Below are positions 37,032 through 45,608 of a stretch of 64,000 nucleotides of DNA, one piece after another (positions within the stretch are counted from its first letter, which is position 1; the number at the start of each line of letters is the position of its first letter). This DNA comes from Rhodobacteraceae bacterium D3-12 (GTDB lineage Bacteria > Pseudomonadota > Alphaproteobacteria > Rhodobacterales > Rhodobacteraceae), in NCBI GenBank assembly GCA_025916135.1, contig CP104793.1:1240001-1304000 (forward strand), given 5' to 3'. Below the pieces are notes generated by a model, which ran no database searches, was not told the origin of the DNA, and worked only from the letters and a program-made list of their open reading frames with translations. The position numbers and the translations under genes were made by a program.

Positions 37032-37131
37032 CGTTGATTTCCATAAGCTTGGTAGATTTCTCGTTTGTGTTGGATTTCTTTCGATTTGCCTCATATGCTT
37101 TCCTTGAGTGGTATGAATTGTGGTATTTATC

Positions 37132-38325
37132 ATGGCGGTGCTGTCCGGAAAACTCACGAAGAAACTTGTTGAGAACCTTGGTCCAGGGCGCCACGGCGAC
37201 GGGAGCGGATTATATCTCGTTGTCGATCCCAGCGGTGCGCGGCGCTGGATTGTCCGAGTGACGGTCAAAGGACAAAGAAACAAAAGAGGCGGCCCGTTTC
37301 GGACCGATTTCGGTCTGGGTGGTGCAGATGTTGTCACGCTGAACCAAGCGCGTGAGCGAGCCTTGGAATATCGTAGGATGGCCAAGCAAGGCTTAAATCC
37401 GCGATACAATGCGCAACGTGAGATCCCGACCTTCGCGGAAATCGCTCAGCAGGTTCATATTGATCGTTTGCCGACCTGGAAGAACGCCAAGCATGGCCAA
37501 CAATGGATCAATACCTTGCGTGATTACGCATTTCCAAAGCTCGGGCGTATGCCTATCGACAGCATTGGTCAGCCGGAGATCCTTATGTGCCTTATGCCGA
37601 TTTGGACGGAAAAGCACGAGACGGCACGTCGTTTGTTACAGAGGCTAAAGATCGTTTTGGATGTTGCTAAGTCCAAAGGTTTTCGCATGGGTGAAAACCC
37701 CGTGACCGCGATCAAGGATGCGGGTGTTTTGCCGAAGGTGGTCAAAAAGCCTAAGCATCATCAAGCGATGCGTTGGCAGGATGTCCCGGCCTTTTTTGCT
37801 GATCTGAATGGGAGAAAGGCAATGGCTGCAAAAGCACTGATGTTTACGTGCCTGAGTGGGGCTCGAACAGGTGAAGTTCTTGGAATGCGCTGGGCAGAAT
37901 TGGATTTTGTTGATTGGCTTTGGACGTGTCCTTCTGAGCGGATGAAGACGGGAGAGGCCCATCGGGTGCCCCTCACGGATGAAATGATCGAGATTCTAAC
38001 GCCACTGAAAGGGTTGCAGTCTGAGTATGTGTTTGAGGGGCAAAGGCGGCATGAGCCGCTCTCGAATATGGCGATGCTCATGTTGATGCGACGCATGGGG
38101 CAAGAGGGTGTCACCGTCCATGGGTTTCGTTCGACCTTCCGCGATTGGGCGTCCGAGGCGGCCAATGCTCCGCGTGAGGTTGCAGAAATGAGCTTGGCGC
38201 ATAAAGTCGGTTCTGATGTCGAACGCGCCTATGCGCGTTCGGATCTTCTGGAAAAGCGGCGCACTCTGATGGCGCGGTGGTCGCAGTTCGTCGCATCTGG
38301 ATGCAACAAAAAGGAATATGCTTAG
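37132..38325 (+). CDS. Tyrosine-type integrase (tRNA-targeting, DUF4102 type)
   Basis: 397 residues from ATG 37132. The N-terminal arm-binding domain (KLVENLGPGRHGDGSGLYLV) is of the island/prophage integrase type. The catalytic domain has the first arginine in CLSGARTGEVLGMRWAELD, box II in TVHGFRSTFRDWASE (H-x-x-R) and the nucleophile tyrosine in AHKVGSDVERAYARSD. Such enzymes insert islands into tRNA 3' ends, which fits the tRNA-Ser just upstream. The gene is more AT-rich than the core. The next gene overlaps its end by 8 bases. Confidence 0.92.
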   Translation: MAVLSGKLTKKLVENLGPGRHGDGSGLYLVVDPSGARRWIVRVTVKGQRNKRGGPFRTDFGLGGADVVTLNQARERALEYRRMAKQGLNPRYNAQREIPTFAEIAQQVHIDRLPTWKNAKHGQQWINTLRDYAFPKLGRMPIDSIGQPEILMCLMPIWTEKHETARRLLQRLKIVLDVAKSKGFRMGENPVTAIKDAGVLPKVVKKPKHHQAMRWQDVPAFFADLNGRKAMAAKALMFTCLSGARTGEVLGMRWAELDFVDWLWTCPSERMKTGEAHRVPLTDEMIEILTPLKGLQSEYVFEGQRRHEPLSNMAMLMLMRRMGQEGVTVHGFRSTFRDWASEAANAPREVAEMSLAHKVGSDVERAYARSDLLEKRRTLMARWSQFVASGCNKKEYA

Positions 38326-39211
38326 GATGTTTAGCCCTACTAATTATGTATCGCTGGCTGAGCTTTGGAAAGAGTTCTTTCAAAAATTCCGTGCTCCCTT
38401 GGCGCGAATTGCGTTCGAGAAATACGGTGGCGATGATTTTGCGCTGGGTGACAAGTTCGGCTCACCGGATGATTTTTGCGAGGACGCCTTTCTTTCAACA
38501 CTCACTGAAGTGCCTGTATTCGCGACAGATTCTGATGGTCAGGTCATGCGGCTTGAGGTTGAACTGGGTGGAGGGCGTTCCAAGCTATTTCAGAAGATGT
38601 CAGCGTTTGAGAGCTTTAGTGCAGCGAGCAATCCAAAAGAAGCGGGGGAAGGAAACTACTGGCTAAGGAAGTTTGGGTCAGATGACTTCGTGCCATGGGA
38701 TGCATCGACACAGACTATTGCTGATTGGAAGGCGAAAAATCTCGGATCGGATGAGCAAATCGACTCTCCGGTCCGCTTTCACACTTTGCCCTTCGTTTTC
38801 GAGCGCGGACGTTACGTGATTGCCGACGAGGCCCCGCCTTGGCTTTTTGATGTGTTGGACGAGCATTTTCTTCCCGATGTGGCTGAGCACTTTGGAGGAC
38901 GGTCTCTTTGTATGGACATTCCAAGTGCGAAGGCATGGCGTTTCAATGTGATGCAAAAACAGAGTGTCCTGAGAAATCTTGAAGGCGAGGTAAGCTTGAA
39001 CCCCAAGCGAGGGCGGCCATCGAAGAAAGAGAGGATCAAGCCGATCTACCGAGCGCTCTACCCTGAAGGGCACAGAGAGAGCTTGAAGAAGGTGCGAAAT
39101 CTGATCGAGACTCATTCAGGCCTAGAATTTTCCGAAAAGACTCTGTCTCGCGCCATATCTGAGGTCAAAGGCGAAAGAGACAATAAGACAAAATATTCAG
39201 GACAAAAATAG
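38318..39211 (+). CDS. Unknown island protein
   Basis: 297 residues; the start could also be the ATG at 38327. I do not recognise a family. It is acidic in the first half (FEKYGGDDFALGDKF). Tryptophans are scattered through the middle. Near residue 230 a basic linker occurs (NPKRGRPSKKERIKP, AT-hook-like GRP). The C-terminal helical tail (SGLEFSEKTLSRAISEVKGE) could be a helix-turn-helix. It overlaps the integrase gene and may be expressed with it. A DNA-binding island protein is a guess only. Confidence 0.6.
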   Translation: MLRMFSPTNYVSLAELWKEFFQKFRAPLARIAFEKYGGDDFALGDKFGSPDDFCEDAFLSTLTEVPVFATDSDGQVMRLEVELGGGRSKLFQKMSAFESFSAASNPKEAGEGNYWLRKFGSDDFVPWDASTQTIADWKAKNLGSDEQIDSPVRFHTLPFVFERGRYVIADEAPPWLFDVLDEHFLPDVAEHFGGRSLCMDIPSAKAWRFNVMQKQSVLRNLEGEVSLNPKRGRPSKKERIKPIYRALYPEGHRESLKKVRNLIETHSGLEFSEKTLSRAISEVKGERDNKTKYSGQK

Positions 39212-39324
39212 GGACAAAAATCATCCGGCATTTTTGTCCTTTTTGTCCGTCTTCATGAACAAGAATAGCTGGGCGCAATTCTGAACCGCTGAACCGTCAC
39301 ATAGGTCATTCAGAGGAACAGAGT

Positions 39325-39537
39325 ATGGACTATCTATTCGAGCAAGATCGCAACTACGTGTTGGGCGATCCCGAACTTGAAATCATCGGGGATCATCAAA
39401 AGCTGGCGCAGTGGCGCCACAAAGGCACGGGGCCTGCATACTACAAGCTGGGTCGCAAAATCATCTATCGCGGCGCGGACCTGAACGCTTGGGCCGAGGC
39501 GAACCGCGTCGAGCCGACATGCGGAGATATGAGCTAA
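39325..39537 (+). CDS. Small helix-turn-helix (excisionase-like) protein
   Basis: 70 residues, with AGAGGAAC before the ATG. The sequence ELEIIGDHQKLAQWRHKGTG followed by PAYYKLGRKIIYRGADLNAW is the MerR/Xis-like helix-turn-helix with the wing that reads as a primer-like PxYxxxGRxxxY motif. Such proteins serve as recombination directionality factors or regulators in integrated elements. Its place between two recombinase genes supports this. Confidence 0.75.
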   Translation: MDYLFEQDRNYVLGDPELEIIGDHQKLAQWRHKGTGPAYYKLGRKIIYRGADLNAWAEANRVEPTCGDMS

Positions 39538-39642
39538 TGTCCGTGTATGTTGAAATCAGCGCAGTTCTCGTAGGCTTTGCATATTTTGAAATGGCCTATG
39601 TGCGCCAGCTTCTGACCATCTGTGCCGTTGGGAGCTGGACGC

Positions 39643-39963
39643 ATGGGTAATCGGAAAGACAAGCAGCAGCCCGATCTGTTCAATATGGAGGGGGTTGAAA
39701 CTTTTCCACAAAAGAAGCGCGTCGCAAGCAAGACTAAAGCGACCTGTACAAAGTGCCATGAAGTGTTCGTGTCGGTTCACGATGTGGCGGCACGCTACAA
39801 TGTGCTCCCGTCAACGATTTGGCGTTGGTTGAAAAAGGCCCCTGAGTTCCCGGCACCTGTGAAGCTTACACCTGGGACGACGCGTTGGCGCCTCAGTGAT
39901 CTTGTGTCCTATGAGGCGAAGCGTGCCCGTTCTAATGGCAAATGCCAGACGGGGAGAAAGTAA
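39643..39963 (+). CDS. AlpA-like helix-turn-helix protein with N-terminal zinc-knuckle-like tail
   Basis: 106 residues from ATG 39643. After a polar N-terminus with CTKC comes VHDVAARYNVLPSTIWRWLK, then FPAPVKLTPGTTRWRLSDLV, the AlpA/excisionase HTH pattern. The next gene starts with a GTG immediately after its stop codon, so the two are translationally coupled. A role in control or excision of the island is inferred. Confidence 0.72.
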   Translation: MGNRKDKQQPDLFNMEGVETFPQKKRVASKTKATCTKCHEVFVSVHDVAARYNVLPSTIWRWLKKAPEFPAPVKLTPGTTRWRLSDLVSYEAKRARSNGKCQTGRK

Positions 39964-41526
39964 GTGGCCCGGTCTTACAAGGGGGTGTTCGTAAAGTCGC
40001 ATCGTGTCTACACGGTTGAGGACATCAAGACGCTTTTCAAGGTAAACAACAATACTGTGTCAAACTGGGTGGGCGAGGGGCTGACTACATCTGACGGGAA
40101 GCGCCCCCATGTTTTCCGCGGGAGCATGATCAAGCATTTCCATGCGCAGCGGACAGCTCGTTCGAAGATTGATCTGCGGCCGGGCGAGTTCAAATGTACT
40201 GGCTGCAAGGCAGCGGTGTTCCCAGATATTGCAAAGGTCCAGGACGTTTGGACGAAGCCGAAGAAGCTCATGTACCGTGCGGTCTGCCCAGACTGTGAAG
40301 CCGTTGTTTGCAAGCTACCGTCTGCGGCTGATTGCGACATCATTGAAGATTGTCGCAATCCCAATACGACCCGGCAACGCCTATACGAAGAAAAAGATCA
40401 AAAGCCAGGTGGTATTGGGATTAACAAGAGTGTCGCGCTGCCGAACGCCTTCCTAGAGAATGACCGGATCATTGCGAGGTGGCAGACCTTTGCCGGGCGA
40501 TTCGACGAAAAGACCGTTGATGCCTACCTCGCTACCCTTCGCTATTGCGAGGAGGTGACTGAAGGAAAGCGCTTTGATCGCTTTACGGTCGCAGATGCGG
40601 CAAAGTTGCGAGACGATCTAAAGCGCCGCGTACGCAAAGACGCTGAAGATCCTCTCTCGACCTCCACGGTCAAGCACCGGGCGTCCCACCTGAAGTCTTT
40701 TTTCGAGTGGCTTTTGAAGCAAAGAGAGGGCGCTCGTCTGGCAAAAGATCTTCCTGATTATTTGGAATTGCCAAAGGCGGCTTTTGCACAGGCCCTGCCG
40801 AAGGACGTCAAAGACTTCCCGAAGATCGATGAGGCGGAAGAGATGTTGCGGGCTATGCCGTCAAAATCTCTCGTTGATCAGCGTGCTCGCGCGATTTTTG
40901 CGATAGCGTTTCTCGGTGCACTTAGGGCCGATACAGTCATCTCATTGCAGATAAAGCACGTTGATGTCGCTGGACGACGTATTGTTCAGGATGGTGCCGC
41001 GGTCCGCTCAAAGAACGGAAAGAGCGAGCACATCTTTTGGTTCCCGATCCCAACATCCTTCGAGGAGGAAGTTATTGGGTGGATTGGAACCCTCAAAGCG
41101 CGAGGTTTCTGTGAAGATGACGCGTTGTTCCCAAGCTCGGATTGGCTCGAGGCGCCTCGGAAACTGATGAACCGGGGTGAGCAACCCGTTCCCGTTATGG
41201 CGACGAAACATGCCGTGAGTGCGTCCTTCGCAGTGGCTTCAAAGCACTGCTCGACCAAGTATTCGCCCCATAGTGCAAAGCATACGATTGGGGCCCTGCG
41301 AGATCAGAAGCGCATGACGCATGAGCAGCGCCGAGCTTGGTCGGAAAACATGGGGCACGAAAGTGAGCGGACCACGGAAATCCATTACGCCAAGTTCTCT
41401 GATGAACAGCGGTTAGAGGTTTTGGAAAGCATTGGAAACGGTGAAGAGGAGCATGCTTCTGATCTTTCGGATGAAGAGAAAGTGGCAATGTTTAATAAAT
41501 TTCTCGCGCTGTGTAGGCGACTCTGA
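39964..41526 (+). CDS. Unusual tyrosine recombinase with N-terminal HTH and zinc ribbon
   Basis: 520 residues from GTG 39964. N-terminal ~60 residues form a helix-turn-helix (VYTVEDIKTLFKVNNNTVSN). Next comes a zinc-ribbon-like pair (CTGC and CPDC, about residues 78-112), then a SAM-like core-binding domain, then the catalytic domain. Catalytic residues seen: arginine I in LGALRADTVISL, histidine in SPHSAKHTIG, GH in NMGHESERTT, and tyrosine in TEIHYAKF. The second arginine of box II (H-x-x-R) is lysine here. It is the last gene of the recombinase group, 335 bases before the CRISPR array. Confidence 0.82.
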   Translation: MARSYKGVFVKSHRVYTVEDIKTLFKVNNNTVSNWVGEGLTTSDGKRPHVFRGSMIKHFHAQRTARSKIDLRPGEFKCTGCKAAVFPDIAKVQDVWTKPKKLMYRAVCPDCEAVVCKLPSAADCDIIEDCRNPNTTRQRLYEEKDQKPGGIGINKSVALPNAFLENDRIIARWQTFAGRFDEKTVDAYLATLRYCEEVTEGKRFDRFTVADAAKLRDDLKRRVRKDAEDPLSTSTVKHRASHLKSFFEWLLKQREGARLAKDLPDYLELPKAAFAQALPKDVKDFPKIDEAEEMLRAMPSKSLVDQRARAIFAIAFLGALRADTVISLQIKHVDVAGRRIVQDGAAVRSKNGKSEHIFWFPIPTSFEEEVIGWIGTLKARGFCEDDALFPSSDWLEAPRKLMNRGEQPVPVMATKHAVSASFAVASKHCSTKYSPHSAKHTIGALRDQKRMTHEQRRAWSENMGHESERTTEIHYAKFSDEQRLEVLESIGNGEEEHASDLSDEEKVAMFNKFLALCRRL

Positions 41527-41861
41527 ACGGGAGCAGTTCAGGACCTAAACACAGGATAAACCGAACCCTTTCCGCTCCCTAAATCAAATTATCAAAGCCT
41601 ACAGGCACCTCTCGCTCGCCTGTTTTAAAAGCCTTAATGGCCATGTTTCCATGATAGCCCGATCTGAGACTAGATAGGACATTCGCCGAGAGCAAGTTGA
41701 ACATACTTGGAATGATAGAAGCAGTTTAGTCAGTCGCGACACACGTCAACTTTTCGCCATTTTTGTCGAGGTTGCCCCTTCCGGCCCATTGCCGCCTTTG
41801 AGCGTGAGGATTGAATGCTGCAATTGCAACCCGCTTAGCGGACATTGGCGTCCATGACTTT
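41527..41861. other. AT-richer flank left of the CRISPR array
   Basis: No gene is seen. The stretch is AT-richer than the core, has short T- and A-runs, and ends at the first repeat. It includes the palindrome TGCAATTGCA at 41818-41827. It could hold the upstream flank or leader for array transcription on the plus strand, but no leader motif is identified with confidence. Confidence 0.4.
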
Positions 41862-44202
41862 GTTGCGGCTGGACCGCGAATTTTGAACAGCTACAATCCG
41901 CGCGTCGATCACAAACCAGACGTAAGGGTTGCGGCTGGACCGCGAATTTTGAACAGCTACAATTCGCGGCGGAAACAGCGTGTGGCGGAGTTGTTGCGGC
42001 TGGACCGCGAATTTTGAACAGCTACAATAGCCGGAAGAATTCGGCGCGCTTTTGGTTAGTTGCGGCTGGACCGCGAATTTTGAACAGCTACAATAAGCAC
42101 CAACGCTGGCAACGGCTCGCCCTGGTTGCGGCTGGACCGCGAATTTTGAACAGCTACAATCTTCGGCAACGTGGGGGCCACCCGCTACTTGTTGCGGCTG
42201 GACCGCGAATTTTGAACAGCTACAATATGTCCCAAAAGGTGTGGACCGGCACGTTGTTGCGGCTGGACCGCGAATTTTGAACAGCTACAATGCGGCGAAG
42301 TCTTGGAAGTCCGCCGACTTGGTTGCGGCTGGACCGCGAATTTTGAACAGCTATAATGCATGGCTGCGCGGCTGCGGGCGGCACTTTGTTGCGGCTGGAC
42401 CGCGAATTTTGAACAGCTATAATTTATGCAATGAGTGCAAGGGAGGACTACCTGTTGCGGCTGGACCGCGAATTTTGAACAGCTATAATGGCACGCGAAC
42501 ACTTCGCCGTCCTTTGTCTGTTGCGGCTGGACCGCGAATTTTGAACAGCTATAATCTTGATGCTCTCCACCTGCTTGCGCTGTTCGTTGCGGCTGGACCG
42601 CGAATTTTGAACAGCTATAATCGGCTGGTATTCGTATCAGCAGGCGACCAAGTTGCGGCTGGACCGCGAATTTTGAACAGCTATAATCCAGAGAAGAAAC
42701 GGGTTCTTTGGTCGCTCGTTGCGGCTGGACCGCGAATTTTGAACAGCTATAATGGAACGATTGAGGGTTACGGCTCCGTTTACGTTGCGGCTGGACCGCG
42801 AATTTTGAACAGCTATAATGTTCTTTTGCCCCATGCCAGCGGAAAATCCGTTGCGGCTGGACCGCGAATTTTGAACAGCTATAATTCGGCTGGAATAACC
42901 GGGTGCGCATCACGCGTTGCGGCTGGACCGCGAATTTTGAACAGCTATAATCCAAGCCGCGACATAAACTTTGATACAGGTGTTGCGGCTGGACCGCGAA
43001 TTTTGAACAGCTATAATCTTTGCCGCCGCTATCTCCCTGCGCTGATCGTTGCGGCTGGACCGCGAATTTTGAACAGCTATAATCTCATACAGCAGCGCTC
43101 CAAGCTTCTCGTGGTTGCGGCTGGACCGCGAATTTTGAACAGCTATAATGACGAGTTCGAGCGGTTGGCGCATAGCGCGGTTGCGGCTGGACCGCGAATT
43201 TTGAACAGCTATAATATCCCGTCAATGTATGCCTTGAGGCTTGCGTTGCGGCTGGACCGCGAATTTTGAACAGCTATAATAAATGGCTGAAATGGCAAAG
43301 GCTGGCGGTGGTTGCGGCTGGACCGCGAATTTTGAACAGCTATAATAGTTGCTTGAACGCCTCAAAGGCGCGTTCGTTGCGGCTGGACCGCGAATTTTGA
43401 ACAGCTATAATACGGATCCGGCTGTTCCGCCAGTGTTTCATGTTGCGGCTGGACCGCGAATTTTGAACAGCTATAATTTCACGACCGCGAATGGCTCCTG
43501 AACGCATGTTGCGGCTGGACCGCGAATTTTGAACAGCTATAATACGTGGCGGAATCCACCGCCGAGCGCAGCGGTTGCGGCTGGACCGCGAATTTTGAAC
43601 AGCTATAATATCCAGCCATTCGATATGGCCTTCGCTTTTGTTGCGGCTGGACCGCGAATTTTGAACAGCTATAATACGGCGAGGTCAAAACCGATGGGGC
43701 CAGCAGTTGCGGCTGGACCGCGAATTTTGAACAGCTATAATATACATCATCATTCAATTATCGTCACTTCGGTTGCGGCTGGACCGCGAATTTTGAACAG
43801 CTATAATCCAATGTCCATTAGGCCATTTCCCATTTGGTTGCGGCTGGACCGCGAATTTTGAACAGCTATAATAAGCGCGTTGCGTGAGTGCAAATCGCGC
43901 CAGTTGCGGCTGGACCGCGAATTTTGAACAGCTATAATGCGTTCTCAGAATGCGCGTTGTCATCAGAAGTTGCGGCTGGACCGCGAATTTTGAACAGCTA
44001 TAATCGTGATCCAGCACAAGCAAATCCTCGGTGCGTTGCGGCTGGACCGCGAATTTTGAACAGCTATAATTCGATGATTGACAGAAACCCTCACGCCGCA
44101 GTTGCGGCTGGACCGCGAATTTTGAACAGCTATAATGTTGATGATGATCGGTCCTACGAAGAGCTGGTTGCGGCTGGACCGCGAATTTTGAACAGCTATA
44201 AT
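41862..44202 (+). CRISPR. Type II-C CRISPR array, 36 repeats, 35 spacers
   Basis: I count 36 repeats of 36 nt, the first at 41862-41897 and the last at 44167-44202. Each begins GTTGCGGCTGGACCGCG and ends TTGAACAGCTATAAT. Spacers are 30 nt, except five of 29 nt (numbers 2, 6, 21, 23 and 30). Repeats 1-7 have C and repeats 8-36 have T at position 33 (TACAAT versus TATAAT); otherwise I see no differences, even at both ends. The tracrRNA anti-repeat shows that the crRNA reads on the plus strand. TGGACC at positions 9-14 and TATAAT at 31-36 form a plausible sigma-70 promoter with a 16-bp spacer in every repeat. Confidence 0.98.
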
Positions 44203-44211
44203 AGATTGCCT

Positions 44212-44241
44212 GTTAAACCTTTGTAAATAAAAAGGTTTAAC
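44212..44241 (+). terminator. Hairpin ending the CRISPR transcript
   Basis: GTTAAACCTTT at 44212-44222 pairs perfectly with AAAGGTTTAAC at 44231-44241, and a T-rich tail (GTTTGTTTTTT) follows within 20 bases on the plus strand. It starts 9 bases after the last repeat. This fits plus-strand array transcription meeting the cas2 end. Confidence 0.75.
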
Positions 44242-44275
44242 GGGTCTCTGTTTGTTTTTTCCACATCGAATCGCA

Positions 44276-44581
44276 TCAAAACATCACCAGCTGCTCAGGA
44301 TTTCTACGGGCGCGTTTGCGTCCCTGGTCCGAGAAATGAACAATATCACGATATTGGCGGTCGGTGAAGTTCAGGATTTGGACGTCCCCTGCATTGGGCA
44401 AATGCCGTTCGATCCGGTTGACCCTTGTCGCAAAGGCTTCCTTACCGTTAACGAACCGCGCATATACAGAAAACTGGCTCCGCTCAAAGCCCTCGTCCAG
44501 CAAGAAGTTACGGAATGCCGTCGCGGCCTTGCGCTGCGGCTTGGTGTCGGTCGGCAAATCGAACATCACAAGTATCCACAT
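44276..44581 (-). CDS. cas2: CRISPR-associated endonuclease Cas2
   Basis: 101 residues from ATG 44581 (MWILVMFDLPTDT), the family's usual start, with AGGA upstream. The frame also offers an ATG at 44620 that overlaps the cas1 stop by four bases (ATGA) and would add 13 residues. The ferredoxin-like fold signatures are MFDLPTDTKPQRKAATAFR and FLLDEGFERSQFSVYARF. Cas2 bridges the Cas1 dimers in the spacer-integration complex. It is last in cas9-cas1-cas2. Confidence 0.95.
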   Translation of the reverse strand: MWILVMFDLPTDTKPQRKAATAFRNFLLDEGFERSQFSVYARFVNGKEAFATRVNRIERHLPNAGDVQILNFTDRQYRDIVHFSDQGRKRARRNPEQLVMF

Positions 44582-44616
44582 CAATCTGTATCCTGACAAA
44601 TAAGTAACGGTATGGG

Positions 44617-45528
44617 TCATGCGCCAAGCCCTGCCAGCGTCAACGCATCGGGCGGGCGCGGCAGCGCAAGGTTAAGCTTGCCGGCCTCGAAACTCTGCCC
44701 CAGCGAAGTGGCCAATTTGATCATTGCCACCGACACTGGTGTCACACTATCCCCCAGGGGCAGGTCGGTCGCGATCAGGCGCGCGAGCGTTTGCTTGGCG
44801 TTGGTGTCGACTTGAACACCGGCGCGGTCGACGAGCGTTCTGACGGTGCAATCCACGAGCGGGCGGAACGGCTCCATCAGGTCGTCGGCCAGCGCGAAGG
44901 CGTTACTACGATTGGCGTGAAACAACCCGATGGTGGGATGCAGGCCAGTGGCAACTACAGCCCGTGCTGTGGCCGCCCGTAAGACCGTATACCCGTAATT
45001 CAGAAGCGCATTTTCATCCCCGTGCCCCGCATCGCGACGAAAGTCCGGACCCATCATACGCGGCCAATAATACCGCGCGGCTTGGGCTTCGATGTTGCTT
45101 CTGTCGCCCGAAGTGATCCTGCGGATCATCATAGACAAAGGAGCAGGCGCCTCGCCAACTGCATCCAGCGCAGCGGCCTGCATGGCTACCTTTGCGGTAA
45201 CGACCTGTTTCCAAGCTTGTTTGATAAGCGGCGCTTTCGCCTGCCATTGCGCGCGCATCCGGGCGCCCTGAGCATGATGTCCTTCCAGCGGCAGCAGAAC
45301 AGATTTCGGAGCGTGGTTGGCGGAACACAAGACGACCGGTGCCCCCCGCTCGGCCAGTTCCGTCAACAGCGATGTCGACCAAGTTGTGCCGTGCGCATGC
45401 ACGATCACGCCCGCGATCTGATCCAGCGGCGTGCGGCCAATCTCTGCCCCGTTCTGAGAAACCTTCAGAAATCCACGGTCGCGCGACAGGTGCCGCCCGT
45501 CAGTCGCAATATCAATGATCTGGTCCAC
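44617..45528 (-). CDS. cas1: CRISPR-associated endonuclease Cas1
   Basis: 303 residues. Type II Cas1 features are GRHLSRDRGFLKVSQNGAEI near the start, a metal-binding glutamate around NIEAQAARYYWPRMMG, GYTVLRAATARAVVATGLHP, and the aspartate-bearing ALADDLMEPFRPLVD. It integrates new spacers with Cas2. It lies about 80 bases after cas9 on the same strand and is translationally coupled to cas2. No csn2 or cas4 is present, as expected for subtype II-C. Confidence 0.97.
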   Translation of the reverse strand: MDQIIDIATDGRHLSRDRGFLKVSQNGAEIGRTPLDQIAGVIVHAHGTTWSTSLLTELAERGAPVVLCSANHAPKSVLLPLEGHHAQGARMRAQWQAKAPLIKQAWKQVVTAKVAMQAAALDAVGEAPAPLSMMIRRITSGDRSNIEAQAARYYWPRMMGPDFRRDAGHGDENALLNYGYTVLRAATARAVVATGLHPTIGLFHANRSNAFALADDLMEPFRPLVDCTVRTLVDRAGVQVDTNAKQTLARLIATDLPLGDSVTPVSVAMIKLATSLGQSFEAGKLNLALPRPPDALTLAGLGA

Positions 45529-45608
45529 ACGTTACCTCTCACGCCCCCACGCGAATCGTTAACGCATTGATTGTATTGCAACTCTACCTTTTCACCAAAT
45601 CCGGGAGC

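Larger units (their letters stand above)
36984..41526 (+). mobile_element. tRNA-Ser-associated integrated element (left part)
   Basis: Behind the tRNA-Ser 3' end come a tRNA-type integrase, an unknown protein, two small HTH proteins and a second recombinase, all on the plus strand and visibly AT-richer than the core to the left. I did not find by eye a second copy of the tRNA 3' end (GGTTCGAATCCCTTCGTCTC) further right, so the right boundary is unknown. The CRISPR-Cas locus and the catabolic genes may or may not belong to it. Confidence 0.6.

Noticed and set aside
42241-43269. A long frame encoding a repeated VAAGPRILNSYN motif, and similar frames on the other strand with YYSCSKFAVQPQ
   Set aside because: These are translations of the CRISPR array. 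The 66-base unit is divisible by three, so repeats read as a periodic protein.
43478-43507. Spacer containing GACCGCGAAT, as in the repeat
   Set aside because: Ten shared bases are likely chance. The spacer has the normal length and borders.
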